A DNA stretch of 64,000 nt from Akanthomyces muscarius (Eukaryota; Ascomycota; Sordariomycetes; Hypocreales; Cordycipitaceae), in the NCBI RefSeq assembly GCF_028009165.1, contig NC_079245.1:2294001-2358000 (forward strand), given 5' to 3'. Made by a program: the position numbers and the translations under genes. Position 1 is the stretch's first letter. Each line of letters opens with the position of its first letter. Below, in pieces: positions 23,415-34,510 of this stretch. The notes beneath the pieces were generated by a model that saw only the letters and a program-made list of their open reading frames with translations, was not told where the DNA came from and ran no database searches.

Positions 23415-25590
23415 CTAGCTTGTAAACTGCCTTTTAAACGCCAAAAGCTCAACAAGTTCGCTCGTGCTGCCCCCAGAGCGGAGGAACTCGTGATCCAAGA
23501 GCGTGGTGGATGTGGCTCGTCGCGAAGCATCCACCACCAAGCACGACGCCAGGAACTGCTTCAACAAGGCGCTGTGCTTCTGCGGCTCGCGGAGCGGCGG
23601 TGTGTTGCCCGTGGCGATCAGATACAGCGCGCGCATGGGCTCCACGTCCATGTATGGCGGCTCCGTCTCGGCCATCTCAATCGCCATGATGCCCAGCGAC
23701 CAGACGTCGACCTTGTATCCGTAGCGCTTCTGCTTGACTACCTCCGGGGCCATCCAGTACGTGGTGCCGACCAGCGTGTGGCGCTTTGATCGCCGCGCTG
23801 TGAGCTTTGCGCAGTACCCAAAATCGGCTATGAACTTGTCAGTAGGGAGCTTCAATTCTTTGTCTTCGCGCCAGTCTACTTACTAATTTTGACATTGCCC
23901 CGAGAGTCGATGAGAACATTGTCGCTCTTGATGTCTCTGTGTACGATTTGTTTAGAGTGAAGATGCTGCAAGCCGAGACATGTCTGCTCAGGAAGTTAGA
24001 GGTTGTTTTTCAGTCTAGGCGAGACGTTCTTACCTCGCGACACAACGTAGCAATATGTCGCTCGCTAATTGCCGGGTTATTGTCAATCAAGTCAATCAGC
24101 GCGCCACCGTCCATATAATCCATGACTACCCAGAGCATCCGGTTATCATTAACGAGGAAAGCATCGAGGAAGTTGATGACGTTTTTGTGCTGGCCTTCCT
24201 TCATAATGGAAATTTCATCCAGAAGCGCTTCCTTTCGCGCTTGGCGGGCCAGGTTCATTTCTTTGATCGCAACCCGCGTCTTGGAACCCTTTTTCTGCAC
24301 CAACTGCTGAGCAATACCGACGGCTGTGCTGCGAATAGTAGCCACGTACACGGACCCGGACGCTCCTTGGCCAACTTTCTTGTGCTTTTGGTACGACACG
24401 TTGGGGTCGTCATACGAAATCAGAGGCTGTAACTTGGCAATCAGCTCCGCCTCGGAAGTTGTCACATGTCGGAGAGCCTGTCTGCGCCGTGAGGGGATAT
24501 CCAGTGGCATGACAGTATCCGGGAAAGAGTGCGCCTCTGCTTTAGGTTCTGGCGCTTTCTGTACTTTGGGTGCCTGCTTCAATGGAGTCAGCTGATACTC
24601 AGCCTCGGCACGATCAAGAATTGAGGACGGCTCATTTTCCTCGTATCTCCAGACCGGGACAACGGGCAACTTGGGGGCTAGTTTCGGCGCCTGCGGTGGC
24701 GGGCGATGAGGGACAATATCGGGCTGCCTTTTCGGCTTGTGTGGCGGATTTTCGGGGACTTGCGCCTTTTCGGCTGGCCGCTCGACTGGCACGTTCTGGA
24801 GTGATGAAGCGGACTCGCTTGCAGGCAGATCCTCTTCAATGCGGGATATCTTGGTTGGCGTGAGTGCGAAAAACTCAGCTGGGTACTCGGACTGTTTTTG
24901 AAGGTCAGAGTAAAAGTCGACCGCTTCAATGACTGCTTGCGGGTTTCGCGCATAGTCCTCCTTTGTGATGGCCGACGCACTCAGGAGCTGCACCCATTCC
25001 TGCGGCAGGCCGACAAATTGCTCAGTGGCTGCATCGAAGCCAACGTGCACCTCGTGGAAGAAATTCGTCGGATTGCTGACACCTCCGAGGCCAGGACAGG
25101 CAATGTGGATGAAGTCAATCCAAGTATACAACTCCTTCTCGGACTTTGTCCTGATGTGCAGAACCTTGAGCGACCCCTCCTTTTCACCAGGGCTTGTCGA
25201 GGACCCCTCAATCTTGCGACTAATCTCGATGGTGGGAATCCCAGTCTCAGCGCGCCCGATAGCAACGATTTCATTGAGAAAGAGCGTGTAGATTGTCTTT
25301 CCATCCTCTGCTTTGGCGAAATCAACCCACTCGTTGCGAAGAATCATGAATCGCTGCTTCCAGGCCTGCATGAACCCGCCCTCACGAATAGTGACCCAAC
25401 CCTCGCTCCTTGGACGCGGATCGCGTTCTACGACATTATTCTGCTGACGACGGGCGACAGACAATGGTACTGTGGTCCCAGTGTAGGTAGTGGTAAGTGT
25501 ATTTTGGAGTGGTGCAATCGCTGTGTTGGCAACAGTTGTTGGGTATCCAATGGTGGGATGCCTCGAGTGGCCTGTCGCGGCTTGCGGCAT
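23415..25590 (-). CDS. PH-CRIB p21-activated protein kinase (Cla4/Skm1 type)
   Basis: Exons are 25590-24034, 23983-23884 and 23827-23415, giving 689 aa. Domains in order are a PH domain at about residues 65-170 ([21 protein letters not shown]), a CRIB/p21-binding motif at about 180-200 ([16 protein letters not shown]), a proline-rich linker at about 270-390, and a Ser/Thr kinase domain to the end. The kinase has [11 protein letters not shown], catalytic Lys in [18 protein letters not shown] (exon 2), DFGYC formed by the exon 2/3 join, and [11 protein letters not shown] in the activation segment. Such kinases act downstream of Cdc42/Rac in polarity, septation and hyphal growth at the membrane. 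It is shorter than typical fungal Cla4 (over 800 aa), so it may be the Skm1-like paralogue. The first ATG is 25590; an upstream coding exon cannot be excluded. Confidence 0.92.
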
Positions 25591-25992
25591 GACGAAGCAG
25601 GCGGCCTCGATATCCAAAAAAGTAAAATAAAAAAAGCAGCCTATCGTATTCTCGCTATCACGCTATCGTGCGATCACTTTTAGGCACTGGGCACAGTAGT
25701 GTGTATCGTTGAAGCGGCCGTTGAGCCTCGCCGCGATGCCGCCACGGTCAGCGCACGTGATGCTATAAATAGATTAAACCAACCCTGTGGTGATACTGTT
25801 CACTGGTGACACTCTCACAGAACACAAGCTTCACTTCCCCAAAAAAGCGTCAATGATAGAGTTATGCAACTTAGTTCAGACTATCTTCTTGGTTACTTTT
25901 ACATTGTCGCATCCACGTGTTCTACAATACAAGTTGCTCAATGACCTTGTTCTTGTGCACTTGACGCCCACCTTGTAAACTCAGCAAAGCGC
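25591..25992. other. Intergenic, kinase promoter
   Basis: This 402-bp stretch lies between the kinase start and the UNC93-like stop; both genes are on the minus strand. A-rich sequence just upstream of the kinase ATG and a CTATAAATAG at about 25761-25770 are seen. No gene is supported. Confidence 0.3.
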
Positions 25993-27461
25993 CTAAACGG
26001 GGCTCTGCGATTTTTCATTAACCGCGACAGTCTGGAGAATCACTGCCTCATCACTCGAGTCGCCAGATTCGTCCTTCTTCACAAGCGGGACATTTTCTCT
26101 GAGTGCAATGTACGTTGGCACGGACGCGATACCTAGAGTCATTAGCACGTCGCAACAGGATGTAAAAGAGACAACGGCATCTTACCCAGCAGAATGGTGT
26201 TTACGGCCAGCGGCACCCTGCCGCCGGTCCATTTTCTTGTATTTAGACCAAAGCTGACGGCCTGTGCGAAAGATTCTTGTCCCCGAAGAATGCCAGAGAG
26301 ACGGCTGAGCTCCGAGATGCTGTCACTCTTTGTGGCAATGAAGTAGTACATCCAGGTCTGCAAAGACTGACGCGACCATTCCCAAAACACGAGAACGAAG
26401 AAGCCTTCGGCGAATCCAGAGTCTGCCCAGTCCAGCGCCGGAGGGTTGGCGGTATACTTCTCCTGGATGACCCAGGCGTAAACCCAAGCAAGCACATGGC
26501 AGGCGACAATGTACCAAAATGAAAGTTCCAGGCGGCGCTTCACCGGGAATCGCGTCCAGTCGAGGAACATGCTCATCACCTGCGACGAGAGCAGCGTGCT
26601 AAAGTTGCTGACGAAACCAATCAAGGCACGCGCCCGCACACCAAAATAGTAAGTCTGGAAATTCCCAGAGTACTGATTAAAGTATGCCGCCCAGAAGATG
26701 GGGAGCAGGAGCAGGATATCCCTACGCTTACAGAGCTTCCAAAGAGACAGAAACTCATACTTGAAGCTCTTTTCTGCATCGACAATGACCTTTGTGCCGT
26801 CACCCCGCTGCACCTTTTCAGGCTTCGTCAGAAGCAGGGCAATCGGCGCCGCGACGCACTGCAGCGCGATGAAGATGAGATATGTGTTTGGGTTGACGCT
26901 TCCCTTGTGCTTGGCGCCCGCGTTGTTGTTGAGGATCAGGACGATGAGCCCGCCGACCAGGGGGCCGCCGGTGCGGAACCACAGCCAAATGTTCAGGTAG
27001 CGGCCACGCTTGGACGCCTCCGGGTATCCCAGCGCCACGGCGCCCTCGGCCGCCCAGAAGAGGCCGGCCGAGATGCCGCAGAGCGCCGCGCCGACGAGCA
27101 CCAGCCAGATGTTGCCGTAGCGGTTGTTGGTGTAGAGGCCGGCCGAGTAGACGGGGTAGCCGATGGCGCCTAGGAAGAGCGTCCAGGCAAAGCCGATGCG
27201 GTTGGCAATGGGCCCGCCAAAGACGGACAGGAAGCCCATCAGCGCAAACACCAGGGCGTTGGCGGCGTTGACCAGGAACGGCTCCTGGCCGCCGCCCGCG
27301 CCTAGTGCGTTCATGGCATTCCATAAGCCTGGAGCCAAGAAACCAACACCACCGATGACAAAGGCGTTGAACAGTGTGGTTCGATACCATATTCTTTTGG
27401 CGGGTGGTGCATCATGGCCGACCTCTTGAGTAGGCGGCACTTGTTCAAGAGTTGATGCCAT
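25993..27461 (-). CDS. UNC93-like major facilitator superfamily protein
   Basis: The exons are 27461-26186 and 26132-25993 (54-nt intron, GTAAGA donor, GCTAATGACTCTAG end, phase 1), giving 471 aa. Around eleven or twelve hydrophobic helices can be seen, beginning LFNAFVIGGVGFLAPGLWNAM. The loop between helices 2 and 3 has GGPIANRIG, and the fourth helix region has AAEGAVALGYPE followed by KRGRYLNIWLW, which are hallmarks of fungal UNC93/DUF895 proteins. The cytosolic C-terminus is acidic and Ser-rich. Substrate is unknown; relatives are described as ion-channel regulators or general transporters. Without the second exon the protein would end in a short unrelated tail, so the splice is well supported. 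Confidence 0.9.
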
Positions 27462-28020
27462 GGCTGCTTGTTGTCGGAACGGTTAAGGATCTGGATGCCA
27501 GGATTTCCTCTTGGAACACCATCGCGGTCGAACCGCCTCTTTTAAGTATAACATAATTTTTTGAAGCGACTTATCTACGCCCCCACGGAACATTGCAGCT
27601 AGCAATCGACAGAGCGACTGCACCATTGTTTAGAGGATGGCGACATTGCGGGCTGGTCCGCCTTTAATGCCTCCCAACCCACATTTTTGTGTAAGTCGAG
27701 ATGTTAACCGCTGCGAACCGCTCGTCTCCCCGAGAAAATTCTTCTCAAAGTGCGGCTTTGACGAAATTATAGAGCCCACGCTCCAATATTATGAATTACG
27801 ACATGCAAGATCCTGTTTGTTGTTCTCCACGAGCAAATATCAGCCTCAGGAGAGTGGCGACGTAAGATACTAAATGAGTCTCTATTGCGTCGTTTTTTAA
27901 CCATTGCAGACCTGGGACTTCAGTGTTGACCCTTATGAGCTCTGTCTAGACTGTCCGAGAACTGTGCAGATTATTGCGAAAGCAACCATAAATCTTGACA
28001 TCAGTGACAAACATCAACGG
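27462..28020. other. Intergenic, UNC93-like promoter
   Basis: No gene seen. The block CCCCCACGGAA at about 27583-27593 also occurs in the GH81 upstream region. The remainder shows no clear feature. Confidence 0.3.
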
Positions 28021-28290
28021 CTAGATTTTGCAACAAAGCCGGGCCCACCAGAAATAGACTAACTTCGGACAATATTTCAGATAAAAATTGGCGCCATGCA
28101 CCGGACCCTGTTCATCGTGTCTGTGGAGAAAGTGACATTCGACAACAGCACGTGTGTTGCCTGCATTACGATATGCCGCGCTGTCGCTCGCCATCACTGC
28201 AACGAAGATGTCGCTTAGTGCCGGCCGAGACGAGAAAGGAGTAACAAGATTTAATACGAAAAGAAATGCCGCTACTGCAAACCGTGTCAT
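28021..28290 (-). CDS. Possible small secreted protein
   Basis: An 89-codon open frame starts at the ATG at 28290. It begins with a convincing signal-peptide-like stretch (MTRFAVAAFLFVLNLVTP) ending near residues 24-26, and the rest carries four cysteines, including a terminal pair in LCCKI. The frame continues 31 codons upstream to another Met, but that extension would bury the hydrophobic segment. There is no intron and no recognised domain, and it is not related to the two six-cysteine proteins. It sits between two minus-strand genes. It may be chance, so treat it as tentative. Confidence 0.35.
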   Translation of the reverse strand: MTRFAVAAFLFVLNLVTPFSSRPALSDIFVAVMASDSAAYRNAGNTRAVVECHFLHRHDEQGPVHGANFYLKYCPKLVYFWWARLCCKI

Positions 28291-28656
28291 TTCTGATGTC
28301 TTCGTGAAAATTGGCCTTCCATCGCGTGCTCTCGGCATTTCGACCTTGTTCTGCCGGGTAATGTCGTGTGATATGGCAGACATGATGGGCAGCAGAATTG
28401 CGACAGCAACGGTAGAGGATTACCAATGACCAAGGCTTAAACTCCGAAGAGATGCATCGACAGCTGTGATGCCGTTGCAAGATAAGACATCCGAATATGG
28501 TTTTTTGGAAGGCAGAACTTATTGATGAAGTACTACACGCGAAATAGCTAACATGAGCAACACGAATTGAAGTCTCCAGAGTCGGCAAAATAAATCTCGC
28601 GCTGTTTTGTGTTCGCAAGTTGCATTTTTCTCCCGGCATAAGACGACATACAGACC
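28291..28656. other. Intergenic, enoyl-CoA hydratase 3' flank
   Basis: No gene is supported. Overlapping open frames in this stretch have no domain and run in conflicting frames. Confidence 0.3.
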
Positions 28657-29499
28657 TTACAGCTTGCTGTCCTTCCAGACGGGCCGTCTCCTCTCCACAA
28701 AGCTGTTGACGCCTTCCTTTTGATTCTCGCCTCCATCCAACAGCTTGTAAATGCCGTCATCAATGTCATTCGTGCTCTTGACCGGGTCAACTGCATCCCA
28801 GCCCCCCAGCAAGCCTGCCCTGGTCACAATGACCGAATCCGGCGAGTTCTGTGTTACCTCGACCGCCCACTTCAGCGCCTCGTCCAAGACACTCACGTTG
28901 TCCGCCACGATGTGGTTGACGACGCCCCAGGCGCGCATCTCCTGCGCCGAGTACGTGCGGCCCAGGAGGGCCATCTCGGACGCGCGCTGCCGGCCAACGA
29001 TGCGCGTCAGGCGCGGCAGCGCACCAGCTACGGCGACGACGCCAATCTTGACCTCGGGCAGGCCAAACTTGGCCGTCGGGGCCGCGAGGATCATGTCCAC
29101 GGCGAGCGCCATCTCCATGCCGCCGCCGAGGCACGCGCCGTTGACGGCGGCGATGACGGGCTTCTTGCCGCGGCGGTTGCTCAGGCCACCGAAGCCGCTC
29201 GTCGCCCAGCTCGTGTCGCGCTCGTCCGCGCTGGCACTGGTCGCGCCCTCCGACGCCTTGTCATTCCACTCCTTGAGGTCGGCGCCGGCGCAAAACGCCT
29301 TGCCCGTGCCGGTGATGATGGCGCAGCGGAGGGAGGACTCCGCGTCGTACCAGTCCCATAGGGTGGCGAGCTGCGGGTGCATGGGCCTGGGAAGGGCGTT
29401 GAATGCCTTGGGGCGGTTGATGGTGACGAGGAGAACGTGGGGTTTGGGAAAGGTGATGAGCGTGTCTTGCACGGCTGGTGGCGGTTTTGTAAACGCCAT
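28657..29499 (-). CDS. Peroxisomal enoyl-CoA hydratase/isomerase family protein
   Basis: A single exon of 280 aa. The crotonase fold is clear. GKAFCAGADLKEW (about residues 65-77) forms the first half of the oxyanion hole. AAVNGACLGGGMEMAL holds the second half and the first catalytic Glu. FGLPEVKIG holds the second Glu, followed by GALPRLTRIVG. The chain ends in Ser-Lys-Leu, a perfect type 1 peroxisomal targeting signal. It should add water to 2-trans-enoyl-CoA in peroxisomal beta-oxidation, or act on a related acyl-CoA. The first ATG at 29499 is directly preceded by a 14-bp tandem repeat in the leader. The family is certain; the exact substrate is not. Confidence 0.93.
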   Translation of the reverse strand: MAFTKPPPAVQDTLITFPKPHVLLVTINRPKAFNALPRPMHPQLATLWDWYDAESSLRCAIITGTGKAFCAGADLKEWNDKASEGATSASADERDTSWATSGFGGLSNRRGKKPVIAAVNGACLGGGMEMALAVDMILAAPTAKFGLPEVKIGVVAVAGALPRLTRIVGRQRASEMALLGRTYSAQEMRAWGVVNHIVADNVSVLDEALKWAVEVTQNSPDSVIVTRAGLLGGWDAVDPVKSTNDIDDGIYKLLDGGENQKEGVNSFVERRRPVWKDSKL

Positions 29500-30469
29500 C
29501 TTCCGGAATTGTATAGATGGGATGGTATAGATGGGATGGAATAGATGAGATAGTACAGATGATACTAAGATATGTTATTGGGCTTTCAAACTTGGCGATT
29601 GACTCGAAGGTCAATATGGGATGGCAGGTGTGCGTAGTTGCGTGACGAGGATAGATGGCCGGTCCTATCGGTAACCGGGGGTAGCTCCGTGGTTCGGTCG
29701 TACGTTAGCTCCTGTCTGCCAAGAGAGCAGATATATTGGGTCTAGAAATAATGAAGAGCCGAAGGTCCTATAGTGACTGTTCTTATAGCCTAATATCAAT
29801 GTTTAATCACAATGATATCTCGCTTTGTCACAATACATTATTTGTCTATATATACACTGCTGCCGGACCGGAGTATATGTGTGATCGTGGGGCTGCCTCG
29901 GCACGCGACACCAGGCAACACTATCTGATAGGCCCGTGGCAATCCGTACGGTATACGTCTTTCGCTAGTCACGGAGTGTTAGCGACTACCACAGTCGTGG
30001 AAATACAATAAAAGAGGCGTTTTATTGATCAGCAGAAAATCCTGCTTGATTAAATCTTTGCCTGCGTGAATTGTGGCTGCTGTTCCGCCGTGTCAAGGTT
30101 CCGTTTCGTCGGTGTTCATGCGCAAACTGGCTTGGCTGCCAAGATATTTCTGCGTGTCAAAATAAGAAGAATGCGAAAAAGATATGTCGTGTAAATAACA
30201 TGCACAACAACCAAACGCACGAGGAGACCGATTTCGGAGGCATTTCCGAGTACGATGATGTCATTATAATGCCTTCGCGAGATGCGAGTATTTCTTGCGA
30301 TGTGATTGCATACCCCAGTGTGTAGAAAGGGACAATGGCAACTTACTGTTATTCGTGGTTCAATCCAACGGGAACAGATATATTCATTCAGATGAGGTGT
30401 ACAATAAGCATGTCAAAGAGACAGGAGTTGGCCGATGAAGTGAACTGACCCATTCTTCCAAAACCACTA
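29500..30469. promoter_or_regulatory. Intergenic with enoyl-CoA hydratase leader repeat
   Basis: Holds the promoter of the enoyl-CoA hydratase (minus) and the 3' flank of the unknown gene at 30470. The section 29740-29860 is AT-rich. Nothing else is seen apart from the tandem repeat listed separately. Confidence 0.35.
29512..29567. repeat. 14-bp tandem repeat, about 3-4 copies
   Basis: Two perfect units of TATAGATGGGATGG (29512-29525, 29526-29539) are followed by a third with three mismatches (29540-29553) and a degenerate fourth. It lies 12 bp upstream of the enoyl-CoA hydratase ATG, so it is in its leader or core promoter. On the coding strand the unit reads CCATCCCATCTATA. Confidence 0.85.
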
Positions 30470-31063
30470 TTATTGTTCGATGGCCCGAAGATATGCTGCG
30501 ACTTCTGGCGAAAGCATCTTATCGGCGACTAGCTGCTCGGCCGACTCAATAACCCACGACTGGCAGTTCTTCATCACAATCTTCTTTCCCACTACAGCCT
30601 CGCCGTCCACAGTATTCAGCGTCTTCCCCGGCGCCTCGACCCTGGACAGGCTCTCTTCGAATGCGCAGACCGGCACCGTATCAAACTTTAGCTCCCAGTT
30701 ATTGAGCATCGCCTGCTCGTCGAAGTGCTTCCCGTCGATCCACTGCAGCGAGACCCGCCTGCCGGGCTGGGTTCCAGGCTCATTGACTGCGAAGCAGCGC
30801 TTGATCTCGAAGCGGAACCCATTGGCCACATCCCCCGTCGCGTGGATGACGACGCCGGTGTCATGGTGATGGTGCGAGCGGACAAAGTAGGACCAGTGGT
30901 CCTTGAAAGGGTAGCCGTTGGAAGTTATGAGCTCCAGGAGGAATGCTCCGGCAGGCCCTTCAAGTTTAACGGAGGGTGGTGTTGCTTGTGGCCGCTTGCC
31001 CGCGACGGCCACTCTGTCAGAAGGAGGTAGCGGAGGCGGGGGCGGTGCGCCGGATGAATACAT
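30470..31063 (-). CDS. Uncharacterised fungal protein, 197 aa
   Basis: A single exon beginning at the ATG at 31063. The N-terminus is proline-rich (GAPPPPPLPP). The body is well structured, with DHWSYFVRSHHHHDTGVVIHATGDV at about residues 56-80 (basic/His-rich), FRFEIKR, SLQWIDGKHFDE, and CQSWVIESAEQLVADKML near the C-terminus. I recognise the spacing (HW-YFV-S, G-VIHATGDV, CQ-W--E-A-QLV) from uncharacterised ascomycete proteins but know no function. There is no signal peptide and no membrane segment, so it is probably cytosolic. Third codon positions are GC-rich, like those of neighbouring genes, which supports it being coding. Confidence 0.8.
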   Translation of the reverse strand: MYSSGAPPPPPLPPSDRVAVAGKRPQATPPSVKLEGPAGAFLLELITSNGYPFKDHWSYFVRSHHHHDTGVVIHATGDVANGFRFEIKRCFAVNEPGTQPGRRVSLQWIDGKHFDEQAMLNNWELKFDTVPVCAFEESLSRVEAPGKTLNTVDGEAVVGKKIVMKNCQSWVIESAEQLVADKMLSPEVAAYLRAIEQ

Positions 31064-33380
31064 TGAGAGCGGCAGTGGCTACGGCAAAATGTTTGGCATT
31101 CGAAAGAACTCAGACAGCAGTAGCAGTGAACGACTTTACTGAAATGTTTCGCGAGGAGTGCGCGTTTGCGAGGCGCGGCTGCAGCATGTGGAGAATACAC
31201 GTTGCCTACACAGGGTAGGTTGTAAACGCAGATTTGCTGCGTCTCGCAGTCTCGGGAGCATTTCGAACTAGAACACATAGTAATCACCTGTTTCTGATCT
31301 TTTTTTGTGTACAGAAAGTGCGAAAGAACCATATCGAAACGCCTTCTTTTGTATTCTACTCGTACCTGCCGTGTTTCGCCCAGCTTGATGTGCTGCGTCG
31401 TACCACATTTTCCAAGCGCCCGTGGCACTGCTACAGCCCGTTGCCCGGTTTGCTTTCTGCCTTCGACCCCGCACCACCACCCTACGAGGAGAATGCATGC
31501 ATCCAACAGCATCAACGGGCGTCACGGGTCTGGGCAGCAGCATCGTTCTAGAAGGAATGGCCACCTTCTAAGCCCGAGCCCCTCCCCCGAAGCAGGATGA
31601 CGGACAGGCAGCCTGGCGAAAAACGTGCCAATGAGAATCATCGCCCGTCGCCTGCCCACCTCCCGTCGCGTAGCCTTTTTGCCAAGGCCATATTCACTGT
31701 GATCATCTACAAAGCTGAAAAGCGCACATGATGGTCCGCGAAGAGCTATGCAGTCAGGCACCCCAGCACCTAGCCCCAAAGTGTTTGGTTGGCGTATTGC
31801 TTGGGGGCCAGATCATCAGCTTTCATGCAGGTTGATGGAAAGCAAATAATCACAAGCACGATGGCGTGGCCTAGATCACAAAAGAGCAGCCCATACTCGT
31901 CCAGACATAGCGTCTGTCCGATTATTGGACGCGTTTGCTCTAGAACAGCGGTGATTGCAACAACGGCTCGTCTCCAACTGCCAGAATGAACAGAGGAAAG
32001 CCCGGCTAACGACTTACACAGTCCCAAACATTGACGGGGCCATTCGAATACCTAGGCAGATGCATTTGAAAATGGTTCGCACCGTCTGCGAAACTGATAC
32101 TTCCTGGTCCACGCCTGCAACGTCTACAGATGCCAAGCCTTTAACAGTATCGTTTTCAACAGGACCAAAGCCAACCGTTGCGGCTGTCATTGACTAGTCA
32201 GGTTCAGGCCGGATAATACCCCTGCCTTTTGGGCATGATCACTGCAAGCTGTACCACATCGGGGCCCATCCGGACCTGTTCATGATCAATGCAGTGGACA
32301 ATGAGAAGGTTTCGCATCAACGACCCACAGGTTTCTTGATCAGGTGTGCCCGAGTTGGGACTTGAGCAGAAGACAGCATCCTGTCGCAGCCCGCGCACAC
32401 CCGCAGGGAGCGGCACCATCCCATCACGACCACAGTGCCACGCACAACCTTGTCGGCCGCTGATACTGGTAAATAGTGACCTGGGCAAGAAGCAAAAAGC
32501 GCCACTGATCCCATAAAAACTCCGCGACCCTGCCGGAATGGCGCAACGCCACAGAGCACTGCCGGGCCCAAAAAAAGGCCTCAGCACTAGCCCAAATTCG
32601 CGTCCCGATCGGCGACCTTTCCAATTTCTGGTGATGGGGCAATGGGGAAATGCAAGCGGTGGAGCTGCTTCCTGGTGCATTGATGCGCGTGGCCGGGGTT
32701 TCGGATTTCATCCCTGGGCAATTTCGAAAGCCTGACTGCATGCAAGTTACAACGTGGTTGATGAAATCTCCTTCTAGAATTGCAACGGAAGTGAGAGAGA
32801 AAGAGACCAAACGCAGGTCCCAGCCAACCAGCCTGAGTCCATCCGATGTTCACGTCGCCCCTGTTCCGCAACTTCCGCTTACATTAGACACTACGGCACA
32901 ACAGGCACCACACTAGCTACTCAGTACCATGGACTCGGATTGTCCGTTGCCGCTAGACTATCGGCTTTGTAATGCATTTGGCGTTCCGTCGCCAAAGCTG
33001 AAAATCAATGGCAAACAAAACACTCTTGGGAAGCCGCCCCCGCGGATCGATGGCTAGCATGAACAGAACAATGGCCGATGGATGCGCGGCGGGAGGGGAG
33101 TCGTACGGAAGGGCGCCGCCACGAGACCCGGTGGACGGCTACGCCCATGCTTTTTTTTGCGCGGTGCGGGTGGTGCGCACTGTGGAACCTGGGACAATCC
33201 TGGCAGTACAAAGAGTTTGTTTTCCCCGTTGCGCAATGAAGGTTTAAAAATTCTCATGAAATCCATATTCAACTCCTGGTAAAATTCAAGTTGCGAAATC
33301 TCAGCCTCTCGGACGAAGACGACGACGACACACATTTGGGGGCTGAAAAGAATTCCCCGACCATTTTACAAAGCGCCACC
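31064..33380. other. Gene-poor intergenic region, 2.3 kb
   Basis: No gene is supported. Several open frames of 80-160 codons overlap on both strands but have no domain, no signal peptide and no splice pattern. The right end holds the promoter of the secreted cupin. A T-rich tract lies at about 31299-31306. Confidence 0.4.
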
Positions 33381-34023
33381 ATGCATGTCCTCGCCCTCTT
33401 GGCAACCGCGGCCGCAACGGCCCTCGCGGCCGCCTCCGATGCCTCGCACCACCACGTCTCCGTGAACGAGCGCTCGGCGCAAGAGGTCATCGCGAAGCTC
33501 AACCTGACGGCCAATGTCGAAAAGGGCTACTACGCGCAGACCTTTGAGGACCCCGTCCTTGTCAACGGCAACCGCTCCGCGTCGACGGCCATCTTCTACC
33601 TCCTCGAGGGCAAGGACGGCGACTCGGTGTGGCACCGCGTCGACGCCGCCGAGGTCTGGCACTACTACGCCGGCGCGCCGCTCACGCTGTCGCTGAGCTA
33701 CAACGACGGCAAGCCCGTCGAGAAGCACGTCCTCGGCCAGGACATCTTTCGCAACGAGAGCCCGCAGGTGGTGATCCTGGAGAATCAGTGGCAGAGCGCG
33801 CGCTCGCACGGCAACTGGACGCTCGTGGGCACGACGGGTAAGTTCTCTTATTTATACCCACACACATGAACGTCAACAAGAAGAGTCGATGAGCTAACTG
33901 AAAAACGCAGTCGCGCCGGCATTCAGCACGGATGGCTACGAGCTCGCGCCGCCGGGGTGGCAGCCCAAGGGCCCGTCCTGCAAGGGGCCGGCTGCGGCAT
34001 CGGCCAGCGCCGGAACCCGCTAA
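33381..34023 (+). CDS. Secreted DUF985-type cupin
   Basis: Exons are 33381-33837 and 33911-34023 (73-nt intron, GTAAGT donor, AACGCAG acceptor), giving 189 aa. A signal peptide occupies about residues 1-20 (LALLATAAATALAAA). The mature part is a DUF985/Cupin_5 double-stranded beta-helix (PF06172). The metal-site-like segment is WHRVDAAEVWHYYAGAPL, followed by VVILENQWQSA and the final strand at the exon junction (GTT-VAPAFSTDGYELA). The C-terminus has an added tail with one Cys. It is about as similar to the cytosolic paralogue at 37799-38278 as two old duplicates would be. The catalytic activity of the family is not established. NLT, NRS and NWT sequons fit passage through the secretory pathway. 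Confidence 0.9.
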
Positions 34024-34510
34024 TGTATATCAGCATTTATTATTATATAGATAGAGATGGAAACGTAAATATAACGATTCATGACATGCGTGTGATCCCT
34101 GGCTAGGACCAACTTAATCTTGCATTGTGATGCACTGTGCATAAAACATTGAATTTCACGATGTGTGACGTCACATGGAAGGTCAAGGTTTTGGCTATTT
34201 GTTTTTGCAATTGGCTATCAACGCACATGTTGTGGCATAAAACAACGACGGAATAAATCGCTTCGAATTTTTTCTGTCCAGCGCATGGAGCTACGTAAGA
34301 AAAAAAAGAAATAAGAGAAGAAAATGAAAATGGTATCGTGAGGCGTAATCATAAAACTCCGCAATGTCCCGGTAAAATCACAAGTCGTCCGTAACTCCGT
34401 CGCTGGTCCTCGTTCCATCCCGTCCCAATTTGATTGCGGCGCCATGCCGGTAGAATAAACAAAAGTACACATTAAAAAGAAATCGCCCGCGGTAGATATT
34501 TGGGGCCGAT
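34024..34510. other. Convergent 3' region
   Basis: This 487-bp stretch lies between the stop codons of the secreted cupin (+) and the membrane protein (-). It is AT-rich at 34035-34080. A-rich tracts at 34299-34330 (plus strand) appear as T-tracts downstream of the minus-strand gene. No gene seen. Confidence 0.3.

Noticed and set aside
27525..27545. GGTTCGACC (reverse strand) resembling a tRNA T-loop
   Set aside because: The stem bases do not pair and no acceptor stem is found.
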